Origin: Antedon bifida
Lineage: Eukaryota; Echinodermata; Crinoidea; Comatulida; Antedonidae
NCBI GenBank assembly: GCA_963402885.1
Contig: OY727093.1
Location: 16,869,036 to 16,933,035, forward strand
Direction of reading: 5' to 3'
DNA length: 64,000 nucleotides
The notes under the pieces were generated by a model that was not told the origin of the DNA, ran no database searches, and saw only the letters and a program-made list of their open reading frames with translations. Both the position numbers and the translations under genes were made by a program. This document shows, piece after piece, positions 1 through 59,000 of this stretch. The first letter of the stretch is position 1. Each line of letters opens with the position of its first letter.

Positions 1-255
1 TATATATATATCACATATAGTATAAAATACATTAAACCAGGTCATTCCTTGTCTTCAATGTATGTTCTATGGTTAGTTATGATAAAACGATTTTAAGAAT
101 GACCTTAAACTTGATCTAAAAAAGAAAAATGTTTTTAAAGTTTAACAATCATATATATGTTTGACAATCATATTCTTTTCGTTTTTTGTTGCACCAGATA
201 TTTCAGGAAATTCATGTTATGTTCATTAATTTTTTGTTTTCTCTTTCACACTTAG

Positions 256-46610
<46,355 letters not shown>

Positions 46611-47865
46611 ACATCACATATAACAAAAATATATATTAATATGTTTAAACCACAACTATTGGAATCTCAAAATTGAAAATAAGAAAATGCATACTCATAC
46701 TGCTAATTGTATTTTTCAGCAACCAATGATAATTAATTAAGTTTAAGACACCCATTTTAAAAATTCAGCTGTGAGCCAGTCCAAAATGTTGCTGTTTCTA
46801 TGTGTTTAGACATAAAATACTAAATGTATCATATATCTCAGATTGCAAATAACGTGAATAGTTATGTGCAAATGAAGTGTGAAGCCTTTGATTTTAATTT
46901 TGGTCTGTCAGGCGTTCTTTCGTTTTCCATCCCAGACCAATGTCTAAGACATTCAGGTATCTTTTGGACCCTTTTGCATAATAAATTAATATTTATATGA
47001 ATAATTACCACCCACAACCATCTTACTTTATAATTATGAATAAAAATTAGATATAGGCCAAGTTAAAAAACATAACCAGTACTTTGGATAGCCGTACTGT
47101 ATTCTTATTATACTAGAATAGGGGAAATGTATACATTGTCTTGAATTTTATTTGCAGTGTACTGTGTTTATTTTAAATATTTTAATATAAAATACATTAA
47201 TGTTATTATTATTGTTATTATTTATGGTTACTATTATTGCAATATAAAACTAATATTATAATATAATAAATTAATTTACCATAATTATTTTAAGTCTATT
47301 CAGCATTATTAAATACCAGGATTAACTATTTTATTAGAATATTAAAAATCATTGTTTTTACTGGAAATACTTGTATTTAGCTTAATACAGTAATTTTAAA
47401 TGTTTTATAATGTTATTTCTTAATTGCTGCATATATGACATTTTTTTGTAATATTTTTACACAGGATATTTGATATATAGAAATTGGATTGCAGAATCTC
47501 AATTTTATTATGTATTATTTATATTTTTGTAACACTCAACTCTATTGCTTAGAATTCAACTTAGTAAATAAATTGAAATAATATTTTGTCTGTAGGCCTG
47601 TACAGTAGGCCACATAAGCCAATATTTTACTTTCGTGTGGAATGATTAGGAGAGTGAACAGCCACCGTAGGTTTGGTGATGTCACAAACAACAGACGAAT
47701 AAGTGTAGTTAATTTTAACACAGTAATTATCTAATATGTGTAGTGTATCTATGTAATTTTGTATGGGATAAATTAATGGTGTACAATAGGCCTATCTTAT
47801 TTTACTAATATGTTTATAATATATTTTTGTACTTTTTAAAAATAAAATTTGATACTTAAACAAGT
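46611..47865 (+). other. Likely 3' UTR of the RPTP gene
   Basis: Very AT-rich sequence with no ORF of note. AATAAA signals occur near 47567 and at 47841-47846; the last is a sensible cleavage signal. Extent is inferred. Confidence 0.5.
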
Positions 47866-48596
47866 TTAATGATTGGTCACTTTATTTCAGAATAAAAATT
47901 CCATATATACAACAAACAATACAAAACGGAAAATCACAATAAAATAGTATTTTCTCTCATTTAGTGAACTGATTTGAAGATCATAACAGTTAGTAGTAGT
48001 ACATCTAAAACCATAACGCACTTGCGGACATGCTCGTACTAAAAAGAATAAATTCTCGTGGCAAACCTGTTACTAGCACTAACAGTGCTACTGCTTAGCA
48101 ACATTTTCATTTTCACACCCCCAGAGATTTAGCAGCACAGATTAGTACAACAAGACATGAACAAATTACATTTAACTGTCTCATTATATCTACTGAAACG
48201 TCTATTTAGAATGTTACCTCGAATGCAAAGAGCTAGCTCGATTAATGTCATCAGAATCATCTAAATTGTAATGTTACGTAAAAAATAGGCAAGTCACTTT
48301 ATTGACGTAAGATAATACATCATTATTTAGCATAATATTAGATACCACGTCACATATTGTCATATTTTCGTGAAAGTTCACTCTTCACTCGAACATATTC
48401 CGTTAATATCTTCCTAGTTGTTTTAAAACTTTGAAATACATTATAAGAGGGTCTAAATTATCCCTTGAACAAATCTCATGGGAGTGTTTGACAAAAAAAT
48501 TGTCCTAGAAAAACAGGAATTTTATAAAAAAAAAAAATAATTAAAAACTTTTTAAAATGTAATTACTGAGAGTATATTTCGATGATGATTTTGATG
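47866..48596. other. Intergenic stretch, no gene recognised
   Basis: AT-rich. On the minus strand an AG acceptor-like site near 48265 leads a short open stretch ending SSLHSR then stop at about 48222, and an inverted AATAAA lies near 47890; too weak to call a gene. Confidence 0.4.
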
Positions 48597-49671
48597 GGGT
48601 GTCACGAAACCTAAGACCCCCTAAGACCTAAGATCACGAAAGCTAAGACCCAAGACCTAAGATTCAAATATTTATCTTTCGTACCTGCCTTGTATTTTAA
48701 CTCCCAACATTTATTCTGAATACCACACCTTAGAATTAGCACTTTATGAAAAAGAATTACATAAAAAGTAACAAATACATTTTTAAATTGATGATTTTAC
48801 AGACGTTTTTCTCGCACACATACTGTTTGCGAATTTCGCATGACTAGCCCTACACTAACACTAATAGTAGGCCTACATCATGTTCAATGTTTTTGTTTCT
48901 ATGGAACGTCAACAAAGCAAAAATTATATAGAGTGCTGAAAACTCTGTGGAGTCCATCTACAGTGTGGATGGAACAATGTAAAATTAAAATTGTAATAAT
49001 TATAGTATAATCATGCTAGTACGAAGAAATGAATACTCGCAAATAAATTTTAATTTAAAATCATGATAATAAGTTTTTTTGTTTCGTTTTCTTTCTGTTT
49101 TTATACTTGTACTATTATTGTTGCTCTTTTGGCGCTTCATAGAAACAAAAACATTGAGCATGATGAGTCATACAGTATACAAGAAACACGTCTGTAAAAA
49201 CATCAATTTAAAGGATTTATTTATTTGTTTTTATGTGTTTCTCCTTCTGAAAGTACTTATATAAGTCCTAATTTTAAAGTGTGATATTCAGAATAAAGTC
49301 AGTTAACAAATTTGGAGTCAAAATACAAGAAAGGCAGGTGCGAAAGAAAAACATCCTCTGAACCAACACAATGGAGTAAATATATACCAACAAACAACCA
49401 GTCAAGTTTGTTTGTTGTAAAGAAAAAATATACATTTACTCAACGGGCGAAAAATAATGTGAGTTTATCTATGTTTTGCGGTAGTATTTAATTATATTTA
49501 TGGTAATAAATGAAACCTACTATGTTTAAAATTATGTACGGATAAACAAGTATTGTTTTTAAGCTGTAGTATATCTTAGAATTTGCAATCTTAGGTCTTG
49601 GGTCTTAGCTTTCGTGATCTTAGGTCTTAGGGGGTCTTAGCTTTCGTGGTCTTAGGTTTCATGACACCCGG
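48597..49671. mobile_element. Non-autonomous DNA transposon with 8-bp target duplication
   Basis: Ends GGGTGTCACGAAACCTAAGA and the inverse, built from GAAAGCTAAGACC and CCTAAGACC sub-repeats. Further in, CCTGCCTTGTATTTTAACTC (about 48687) also returns inverted (about 49320-49340). TTTTGATG lies on both sides (48589-48596, 49672-49679); 8-bp duplications suggest the hAT group. No transposase inside. Confidence 0.78.
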
Positions 49672-50039
49672 TTTTGATGATGTGGTTTTTTTTTGTATTA
49701 CTGTTTTTATATTTAAAATGCTCAGCAGAGATAATTAACCCTTTTTAACAGCCAACCAGCAAAAGTTTCAAAACTGTAGTATACTGTATATCGTGAAGTA
49801 ATATAATTATTACTCCATGTGTATATATACCACCTACATAGGGCATATGACCGTTTCGGCCTCAGACAGTTTCGGCCACAACAGATTTCTATGGCGCGCC
49901 ATTCACGCATATATTAGACCGTGCTATTGTTTTTGCTATTAGTTATCGCATCTCATGTATTAATAGTTTGGCTATGAAAAAAGAAATGCTAAGAAAAAAA
50001 AAGAAATTTAATTAAAACGTTTTTCCTTCCATTGCTTAG

Positions 50040-50110
50040 GTGACCTAAGGAACAAAGAGGAATATCAGGAACTCACACATCAATACAAGCAGAATCAAGA
50101 AGAAAATTAG
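50040..50110 (+). pseudogene. Orphan exon of a RhoA-like GTPase (penultimate exon)
   Basis: After a good acceptor (TTCCATTGCTTAG) the frame reads DLRNKEEYQELTHQYKQNQE then E-N-stop. RhoA has DLRN, a charged helix and KQEPVKPEE at the same place, just before its last exon. A donor is expected right after the GAAGAA codons, but the bases there are AATTAG, not GT; reading on gives a stop (TAG at 50108-50110). No exon with the GTP-binding front half (GDGAVGKT, WDTAGQE) is visible upstream, so this looks like a gene fragment. AATAAA signals follow at once. Confidence 0.6.
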
Positions 50111-50339
50111 TGATAAAAAAAATAAATTTAATAAAACTTTGTCGTCTTCATTAATTTGATTGGTTTTTTGTACTCTGAAATATCGGTATCTGCGTAATTC
50201 TTTGTTTCTTCTCTCATCATGAGAGAAAAATGACCATTGATTTGATTGTAAACTTCGTTTAATTAGGCATATATTTGTTAACATTTATTTAAATGTAGTA
50301 TTATAGTTTTATAAACGTATGTTTGATGTGTCTTTTTTA

Positions 50340-53300
50340 TTTACGTAAGAGAACATTAATTAATAAAAAAATATTTTAACTGTTGTATAGTTAGTTCCAT
50401 CTGTTTTGGACTGTGGAATGCACGTTCTTTAAGAAATAAAACTGTTCACATTTGTGATTTTATTTTGGATGTTGAATGTGACATTTTAGTAATTACCGAA
50501 AGTTGGTTGAAAGGTGATGCAAGTGACAACCACTTTATCGCGGACGTGAGTAACACCCTCCCAAATTTCGTGGTGTCACACGCGCCACGCCCTACAGGTG
50601 GACGCGGAGGTGGAATATGCATCATTTCGCACCGTGGACTCCAAATAAAACCAAATGTTTCAACAAGTTTCCGGTCTTTCGAACATATGGATATCAAGAT
50701 CACTTCCAATTCATCTGTAATTAACTTGATTGCAATTTACAGACCACCACCATCGACCAAAAACAAACTTACCTTTGACTTGTTCATCACTGAATTCTCA
50801 TCACTTCTTGAATCAGTCTCTTGCACCAAAAACCTTCTGATTGTTGGTGATTTCAATATTCACACAGATGACCTCTTGGACAACAACACCAAGCGATTTG
50901 ATGAACTGCTTGACACGAGTTGTCTTCATCAACATGTCCAAGGCCCCACTCACGTTAGTGGGCACACATTGGACCTTCTAATCTCTCGGAAAAACGACAA
51001 CATAATAAAACAAACCACTGTCAAACAAGGACTACCTTCCGACCATATGGCTGTCATCAGCCTGATGGATTTATCACATCCTAAACAACCAACGCGGACA
51101 ACCTCCTTCCGCAAACTTCGTAACATTGATCTAAATTGTTTTGTGGAAGATATAATGAATTCGCCGCTCGTCTGCGCACCGGAAGATAATGTCTCCGATC
51201 TCGCTGACCAATACAATAATGTATTGCAGTACATCCTTGACCAACATGCTCCGTTAACAACTAAACTGATCACCATTAGACCACGGGCACCATGGTACAC
51301 GAATGAACTCCGTGAAGCGAAGTGCGTCAAACGGAGATCAGAACGCAGAATGTTGAAATCTGGTTTGGATATCGACAAACAGAGGTACAAGTTGGAATGC
51401 AAAGCATATAAAGATATGCTAGATCTAGCAAAATGCAATTATCATCGCAATGAAATCGCTAATGCGGATGACAAGAACCTTTTCCGCATCATAAGTAAAC
51501 TGTACTCGGTCGATTCTTCTCCTGTTCTGCCGAAACACACATCTTCAATGGATCTCGCAAACCAGTTTGGCTGTTTCTTTAATGAAAAGATTCTGAAGAT
51601 TTGCAAGAAACTTAACTCCATAAACACTCCACTAATAACTGTCAACGTCGACGATTCATGTAATAGTAGTTTCGCTGAATTCGAGCAAACATCAGAAGAT
51701 ACGGTACGCAAAGTCATTGCTGAAAGCGCATCTAAGTCCAGTAGACTTGACCCAATTCTAACATGGTTACTAAAAAACTGCATTGACGCTCTACTACCGC
51801 ATATCACTAAAATCGTCAACATGTCGCTGTCATCAGGTACTGTACCATCTGCATTTAAGTTGTCCCTCGTTATTCCACTGTTGAAAAAGCAAAATCTCGA
51901 CTCCAACGTCCTACAAAATTATAGACCAATTGCAAATCTTCCCTTCCTTTTCAAAGTCTTGGAAAGAATTGCAACTGCTCAGATAAAAGCATATATGGAT
52001 GAACATTTCCTGTTTTCAAAAGTCCAATCAGCCTACCGCCGCTTCCACTCAACTGAAACCGCTTTATTACGTGTTACAAACGATCTACTACTTGCTTTAG
52101 ACAAAGGTAATGAAGCGGTACTTATTCTACTCGACTACTCCGCCGCATTTGACACTATCAATCATGATTTATTATTTCAACGTCTTCAGAAAAGATACGG
52201 CATAAGCGGAACCGCATTGAAATGGTTTATTTCATATTTTGAGAATCGTAGACAAGCAATCATTGTGGGTGATTCGATGTCTGATGAGTTCGCTCTACCC
52301 TGGGGTGTACCGCAGGGATCCGTAAAAGGTCCACTCGATTTCATCTTATACACTGGACCACTCAGCAACATCATTGATTCCCACCCGGAAGTTCGTCATA
52401 TGATCTATGCAGATGACACTCAACTATATTTAATCATGAAACCTACACATCATTCTGAATCTGTTAACAGCCTTGAATTATGCATCACTGATGTTCGCTC
52501 ATGGGCCATTCAAAATAAACTCATGTTCAACGACTCCAAGACTGAAATGATCCATTTTCATTCAAAGTTCCGTGAGGCATCATCATTTCCTTTGGTCCAT
52601 ATCGGAGATACTAGTGTCTCTACCTCCAGCTCAGCCAAAAATCTTGGCGTTCAACTAGACAGCAGCCTCGGTTTAAAAGAACACATTCGTAATGTTTGTC
52701 GTGGTGCTTCCTTTGGAATTTACCAGATCGGACAGATTCGTAAGTACCTTGACAAAACATCAACTGAACGTCTTGTTCATGCTTTTGTTTCATCTCGTCT
52801 TGACTGTCATAACTCGCTTCTGTACGGCCTACCAACTTCTTATCTGTCTCCTCTTCAACGAATCCAAAATTCCGCCGCAAGACTTATCACTGGCACTAAA
52901 CGACATGAACATATTTCTCCCGTTTTTCGTGACTTACACTGGTTGCCTGTAGTTCAGCGCATTCGTTTTAAAATCCTGTTGCTGACATATAAGGCCATCA
53001 ACGGATGTGCTCCAGCCTACATATGTGACATCATTACTCCGTCAACCAACTCTTCGCTTCGTTCATCCTGCAGACTTCTTCTCAAACCTGGACCCCGTTC
53101 CAGAACTCGGTTTTACGGTGATCGTGCTTTCGCTGTCGCAGCCCCAAAACTCTGGAACACTCTACCCCTCGAAATACGCTCATCAAAATCTGTAATCACA
53201 TTTAAAACTAAACTCAAAACTCATCTCTTCAGAGAAGCATAATCACACGCTACTACTTGCAAATATCTTGGAAAACACAGCGCTTTGAAACCTTTGTCTC

Positions 53301-53340
53301 TTGCGCTTTATAAATGTTATTTATTATTATTATTATTATT
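50340..53340 (+). mobile_element. Nearly intact CR1/L2-like LINE
   Basis: One open frame of 925 codons from the first ATG (50465-53242), open upstream to about 50370. Order: APE-type endonuclease (GLWNARSLRNK, ITESWL, IYRPPPSTK, VGDFNIHTD, SDHMAV), then reverse transcriptase (YRPIANLPFLFKVLERI, LLDYSAAFDTINH, GVPQGSVKGPLDF, YADDTQLYL), then a C-terminal HISPVFRDLHWLPV block. Two usual leucines in the GSVLGPLLF box are K and D here. The tail ends GCGCTTTATAAATG and ATT repeats. The 5' UTR and first ORF are missing. It lies between the two Rho-like exons. Confidence 0.92.
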
Positions 53341-53565
53341 ACAATTCAATTAAGCCCAGGTAAAGTACCAACAACGTATACTTTTTATTCTTTTATTTTA
53401 TTCTAATTATCTTCCCTGATTACATTCGATCATGTAATTATTATTTCTATTGTATTGGTATATTTAAAATTGGTTGAATTATATCAAAAAACAATTTAAA
53501 TATAATAATATTCATACGGCAAAAGCATACCACTAGTTTTGCGCCGATCATTACAAGTAATTATT

Positions 53566-53826
53566 CAAATTGGGTACGAGAGTAGGCCAAATAATGGGTA
53601 CGAGTAAGCCAAAAATGGGTACGGGTAAGCCAAATAATGGGTACGAGTAAGCCAAATACATGGGTACGAGTAAGCCAAATATTTAGGTACGAGTTGGCAT
53701 GGGTACGGGTTGGTTTGGGTACGGGTTAGCCAAAGTGGGTACGAGTTGACCAATTATTTGGGTACGGGTTAGCCAAGTTGGGTACGAGTTGGCATGGGTA
53801 CGGGTTGGTTTGGGTACGGGTTGACC
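53566..53826 (+). repeat. GGGTACGRGT minisatellite
   Basis: Units of about 17-36 bases built on GGGTACGAGTAAGCC and GGGTACGGGTTGG. Both minus-strand open frames here are products of the repeat, not genes. Confidence 0.85.
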
Positions 53827-54075
53827 AGCACCCGATGGCTCAGGCTTCTCGAGCCAAAGGAAGCATGCAGGGGGTAACTGCACCAACAGGATGATAATTT
53901 AATAACTAATGTAGGCTACTTCGAAGTAGTATGATGTAATTTTACTTTATATTAAGCGTATTGAGAATAATGTAAGTACAATTACGTCATAGTATGGCAA
54001 ACATCTGACCAATCAATATTGAAATACAGTCGTGTATGACGTATTTTACTTTATGAATCTTTCGTTTAATTTTAG

Positions 54076-54234
54076 GGCCACGAAATGAAATCAAAGGTTG
54101 GTGCGCTCGACTATTTTGAATGTTCAGCTTTGACGGGAAAGGGGATAAATGATATGATCCAAGAAGCTGTAAGTCATGGAATATCGCATGAACTTGAAGA
54201 AAAGAAAAAGAAAAAAAAATGTGTAGTCTTGTAG
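54076..54234 (+). pseudogene. Orphan last exon of a RhoA-like GTPase
   Basis: After TTTAATTTTAG the frame reads GHEMKSKVGALDYFECSALT, GKGINDMIQEAV, then a lysine run and CVVL-stop. ECSALT is the SAK/SAL guanine-base motif of Rho proteins, and the lysine run plus a CAAX box ending in L predicts geranylgeranylation and membrane binding. An in-frame TAG precedes the exon, so it needs splicing. The coding itself is undamaged, but its partner exon lacks a donor and the front half is not in the window. It could be the tail of a gene fragment, or a live exon spliced to something I cannot see. Confidence 0.75.
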
Positions 54235-54767
54235 CTTGTTTTGTTTCTTGCCATTGGAAACTGCAGTGACTATTCAAATTTCGCCCCTCGCATACTTTTT
54301 GTTACTTCCCAGGCCCGAAGACATTTTACTTTCATTGAAATTATTTATTTAAATAATAATAAAAATATGGGTCCATAACAAATAGCTAAAAATATTCTAT
54401 GGAATCATAGAGAAGTGGCGCTCATAATTATCTAATCGGAAAGCTACTTCTAATTATTGTTTTTTTTTAAGAGGGTCCAAGTAGCTGAAAAACATACACA
54501 AAAAATCACCGGCCTAAAAGAATGAGTATTTAAACAGGCATCATTCGCTGCTGAATATTCATACCAATTGCACGCTAACAGCTTAACAAGGAAGTTTCCG
54601 GTTCTAAATACAACAAATGTATCATCAATGATATTTAATTCGTGTTTTAAAATTGTATACACTGGTTGTATTTTTTTATATGTTTATCTTTTTTTAATCT
54701 GGTTATACTTGTTTGAGAAAGGGTATTATTATTTATAGTATTTCTGTACTGTATGTATTGTATTGTC

Positions 54768-54835
54768 TAGGGCCCCAATGATCAGAATTGCTGGATGGAC
54801 TACTCTCATGAAACACGGTTCAATAAAAAAAAATA
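54768..54835 (+). repeat. SINE tail fragment
   Basis: CAGAATTGCTGGATGGACTA, then CTCATGAAACACGGTT and an A-rich end; matches the tail of the SINE at 44272-44497. Confidence 0.6.
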
Positions 54836-55184
54836 ATCTTAATAATAATGGCTTAATAATGTTGGTACGAACGTCGGAAAGTGTTACATATAGTCTCTTT
54901 CATTATTTGTTGATAATGAAAAGAAAATAAATTCTTTAACAATCATGTATCATATTGACAGAAATAAAAGTTAAATTAAATATCGACCATCGTGGTAAAA
55001 CGTAAACATAGTAAAAACAAATATAAAATAGAATGATACATTTTGCATTGATTGCAGAAAAAACAATTCAAAAAGAAAAGCAATTCTAGTTTGTGTAAAT
55101 TGTTATCAAAATAATATATTTATTTGCTTATTTCCTGATAATATATTTTTTGTGATTTTGTATGATTGTGATAATCTGTTGTGC

Positions 55185-55345
55185 GCATGTTACATCAATA
55201 CATAATTCAAAAAGTCGATATTTTGGTCATTTGAAAAAAATCACTGTATTATTATAGTTCTGGGAAAATTTCGAAAAATTGCCATGCGCATGTTACCTCA
55301 ACATATTTTTAAAAGTCGACATTTTGGTCATTTTTCGAAAAAAAA
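55185..55345 (+). repeat. Imperfect tandem duplication
   Basis: GCGCATGTTAC(A/C)TCAA, then AAAAGTCGA(T/C)ATTTTGGTCATTT occurs twice about 100 bases apart. The rest of 54235-55680 shows nothing else I can name. Confidence 0.6.
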
Positions 55346-55679
55346 AATCCCTGAAACATGATTTTTTTCAAAATAGTGCCAAAATATTGACCTTTTTATT
55401 TTTTGACATAAAACAAGGTTACTATGACCCTATAAGATTGGAAATTGTCGAAAAATGGACGAATGTGGACTTTTCAAAATTCAATCATTATGCGATAATA
55501 CTAATAATTATGGTCATATAGCTCCTAGTTATCATTTAGTGTTATAGTAACCAGTTATCCAAAAAATTACAATTAAAAGGAAAAGAGTTGAAACTTCCTA
55601 ATTTAAAAAAAAATTTCTGATGACATTACATGATTCTGCACAGACAACATTGTGATATGAGAAAGCAACATTACGCAGT

Positions 55680-55925
55680 ATGTATGATGTTTATTGATGT
55701 TTTTATTACATTTTACTAGACAAACATTCAATATTCAATCCCAAAGGATGGACAACATTATCAAAAAAGTCACAGAAGATGAAACCTAATTGGGCACAAA
55801 ATTACGATCTCATTAAAATGGAAAACAACCAGAAACACTATTAATAGACTTTTACACTTCATGTTTTTTTAAATTTTGAAATATTCACAACATATCATGA
55901 ACGCAAACTTGTTTGTTTTAAACTG
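55680..55925 (-). other. Likely 3' UTR of CEP290
   Basis: Non-coding sequence after the CEP290 stop. An AATAAA lies on the minus strand at 55690-55695. Confidence 0.5.
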
Positions 55926-56084
55926 TCAAGGTGGTAAATCTATAGAAACACCAAATTGCTCTGAAAAGTTTCTTAATTGTTCCTCATATTGAACATTCTT
56001 TTGGATAGCTTCTCTGTAGTTAAATTTGAGATCCTCAATTTCCTCAAAGAAGTTTGGATCAAATTGTTCAAGCTCTTCTTGTAG
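55926..56084 (-). CDS. CEP290: CEP290 last coding exon
   Basis: LQEELEQFDPNFFEEIEDLK, FNYREAIQKNVQYEEQLRNF, then SEQFGVSIDLPP and TGA (55926-55928). FDPxFFEEIEDLKxNY is a signature of the CEP290 C-terminus. It stops soon after SEQxGV, a little earlier than human, whose tail is acidic. Confidence 0.96.
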   Translation of the reverse strand, partial: LQEELEQFDPNFFEEIEDLKFNYREAIQKNVQYEEQLRNFSEQFGVSIDLPP

Positions 56085-59000
56085 CTATAAATATAAAATA
56101 AATAAGTAAATTGATTAATAAAAATAATGTTTGTTAATGAAAAATATGTTAAGGTTAAAAAAAGCTTTTAATATCATTTCTGAAGTGATTTACATGGAGA
56201 AGAAACATACTATAAGAACTAGAGGTATAAAACTCCAACACAATCACAACTGAAGAAGTGATTTACATGGAGAAGAGACATACTATAAGAACTTAAGGTC
56301 AAACTCCAACACAATCACAACTGAAGAAGTGATTTACATGGAGAAGAGACATACTATAAGAACTTAAGGTCAAACTCCAACACAATCACAACTGAAGAAG
56401 TGATTTACATGGAGAAGAGACATACTATAAGAACTTAAGGTCAAACTCCAACACAATCACAACTGACGAAGTGATTTACATGGAGAAGAGACATACTATA
56501 AGAACTAGAGGTATAAAACTCCAACACAATCACAACTGAAGAAGTGATTTACATGGAGAAGAGACATATAAGAACTTAAGGTCAAACTCCAACACAATCA
56601 CAACTGAAGAAGTGAGTTACCATTTACCAGAATATTTGTATAATAATATACTTAACATTTTAAAACCTTGAATTAAAGTGAATGCTTATACCTGTTGTAC
56701 TTGTATCTGCAGCTTATCTCGTGCCAGTTGAATGGCTTTCAATTCAGTTCTCAGTTCAACATTCTCGGTTAATAATTTATCAGCATTTGACAAACGATTT
56801 GATGAAAGATCATCCTGAACAAGAAAACAAGGATTTGTTATTTTTTTTTCTCTTCACATATTGTAAAAGCATTCAGATGACTCTCCAATCACATGACTCA
56901 CCATGGTGCTATAAAATTCTAATTTTATAGCACCATGGATTTCTTGCATAGGGCTTATACAGTTTTGGCCATATAAAAGAAAAACACTGGAACTGTGACA
57001 GGTAAGGTGAGGTTGGTAAGCATCATTAATAATAAAACAAAAACCCATTTTCTATATAAAATATTTGTACAAAATATACACTTGAAAAGTGATTATTTTG
57101 GTATTAAAATAAATTAAAAGTCATGATCTCTCTATACTTCACCTGAATTGCAGTACCAGATAATGAAGAAGCACCCTGTCTTCTAAACAGCTTTAATTCA
57201 TTTAGTAGCTCTGCCTTCTCATTTTCTAATCGTTCATTTGTTAGCCTGCAATAAATAATATAGCAAAATTAAAAAAAAAAAAAAAAATTATAATTACTAC
57301 AAAACAGAAACCAAATTGAGCCACAGATGTGAGTATTATTGATTTATTTTTTGTTTCCTTTCAAATCATATTGATATACTGGAATTATTCAGATTCATAT
57401 CACACAATTTAAATACAGTCACAATGCAGAATCACTTACAAGCATACTACATTAGGCTTTATATTAAGAAATGGTCATTCTGTCTACCTAAATAGTGTAT
57501 AGCCGTTAGAAGAGAAGCATACAAAAAGTTAAGGCTATGTGTACCAGATTAAAGAACGAATCATCATCTACAGTATCTTTTTCATAGGGCTTAGACAGTG
57601 GTGGAACTTGAGCAAGCTCGTACTTCCAAGACAGAAGTCTCAGACAGCAAGAGCACTGGCACTGTGACGGATACAGGATTTGAACCTAGTGCAGTTGGTA
57701 AGCATCATTATTAATAAAACAAAAACCTCTTTTCTATATAAAATATTTTTACAAAATATACCCTTGAGAACTTTATCAAGAACGAATTTGTAATTACACA
57801 TGTTCATCTTGATAAAGTTGAATGACTTTGATCATGTAAACATCATGAGAACATCATATGAACATCATGTTAACATCTTATTAACATCATGTTAACATCA
57901 TGTGAACATCATGTGAGCATCATGTTAAAATTATGGGAACATCATGGTGAACATGAAGGAATGATTTAAAAAAAAGTTGAATTGTCAAGATAATCTATGA
58001 ATAGGTATAACATTGAATCAAGACATCCAAAGAAATTGAAATGTTAATGTTATATGTAATTGTTTTTAAAAAAGATGCATACACATTTTTCTAAAACTAT
58101 TTTCTTATACCTTGTCATTTGAAGATGTTGCACAAGCTGTTCATCAGTGTTGGCATCCGTTGGAAATCTCTCCAGCACTACGATCTTCTGCTTAAGTTCT
58201 TCAACGTCATGGATCAACTCCTGCTCTCTGTGTGCTGCATCTCTTAAGAGCTGTTTCATGTCTTGTATTGCAGATGTCTGAAAAATAAATAATGTTGATA
58301 TACTTTGATAAAAGATGCTACAAAAGTTAACTCTCGAAAAATAATGGATGTATTTAAAACATCAGGAGAAAGTCTAGTTTTCAGATTGCGTTTCAAAAAG
58401 AAGGAGTCATTCTCAAGTTTCCAGGTGGCCAAGTCTTGGGAGAAGTGTCCACATGTTTTTATGCTGCAAACCAAATCAAAGTTGTACATCATGATGTTAC
58501 CCTTTAAATCATTGCAATGTATTGTTTGTAAATATCTATATAAGACATCTGTAATTGGCACTGATAGATGTAACATACAAAAATAAATTAATAAATGTGC
58601 ATTGAACTACAAAGGATGTTTTACCTTTTTATCTAAATCAAGTTCCATGTTGTTCATCTTTTCTTCATACATTCTAGTAACAACAATAGATTTCCAGCTC
58701 TTGCTGTCTGAGACTTCTGTCTTGGAAGTACGAGCTTGCTCAAGTTCCAACTTTTGCTGACTCTAAAGAAAAAATCAATAATACTTAATGTTAAAATGTT
58801 TACTGGAATTATGTGTTATATGCTAGAAAGGAAGCGATTTCACCCTCTACCTTTCTTGATAACTAGTTTTAGAGAGACAGCTGCTAACATTTTACCTGTT
58901 GGAGATCACGTGTAGACTTGTTCATATCAACTTCCATTTGACTTTTAGTAAATCTTAATTTTTTATTTTCTTCAACTTCTTTTTTTAATTCATGTCGCAG

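Noticed and set aside
186-255. Gene start for the RPTP at the first ATG-like codon in the window
   Set aside because: This stretch is intron; a clear acceptor at 254-255 and phase-1 entry show an internal exon.
48220-48270. Last exon of an unknown minus-strand gene (ending SSLHSR-stop)
   Set aside because: Only about 45 bases, no family recognised, and no further minus-strand exon found.
53565-53886. Two minus-strand proline/tyrosine-rich small proteins
   Set aside because: Both frames are by-products of the GGGTACGRGT minisatellite.
56183-56620. CRISPR-like array
   Set aside because: Units are contiguous with no unique spacers, and they lie in an animal intron.
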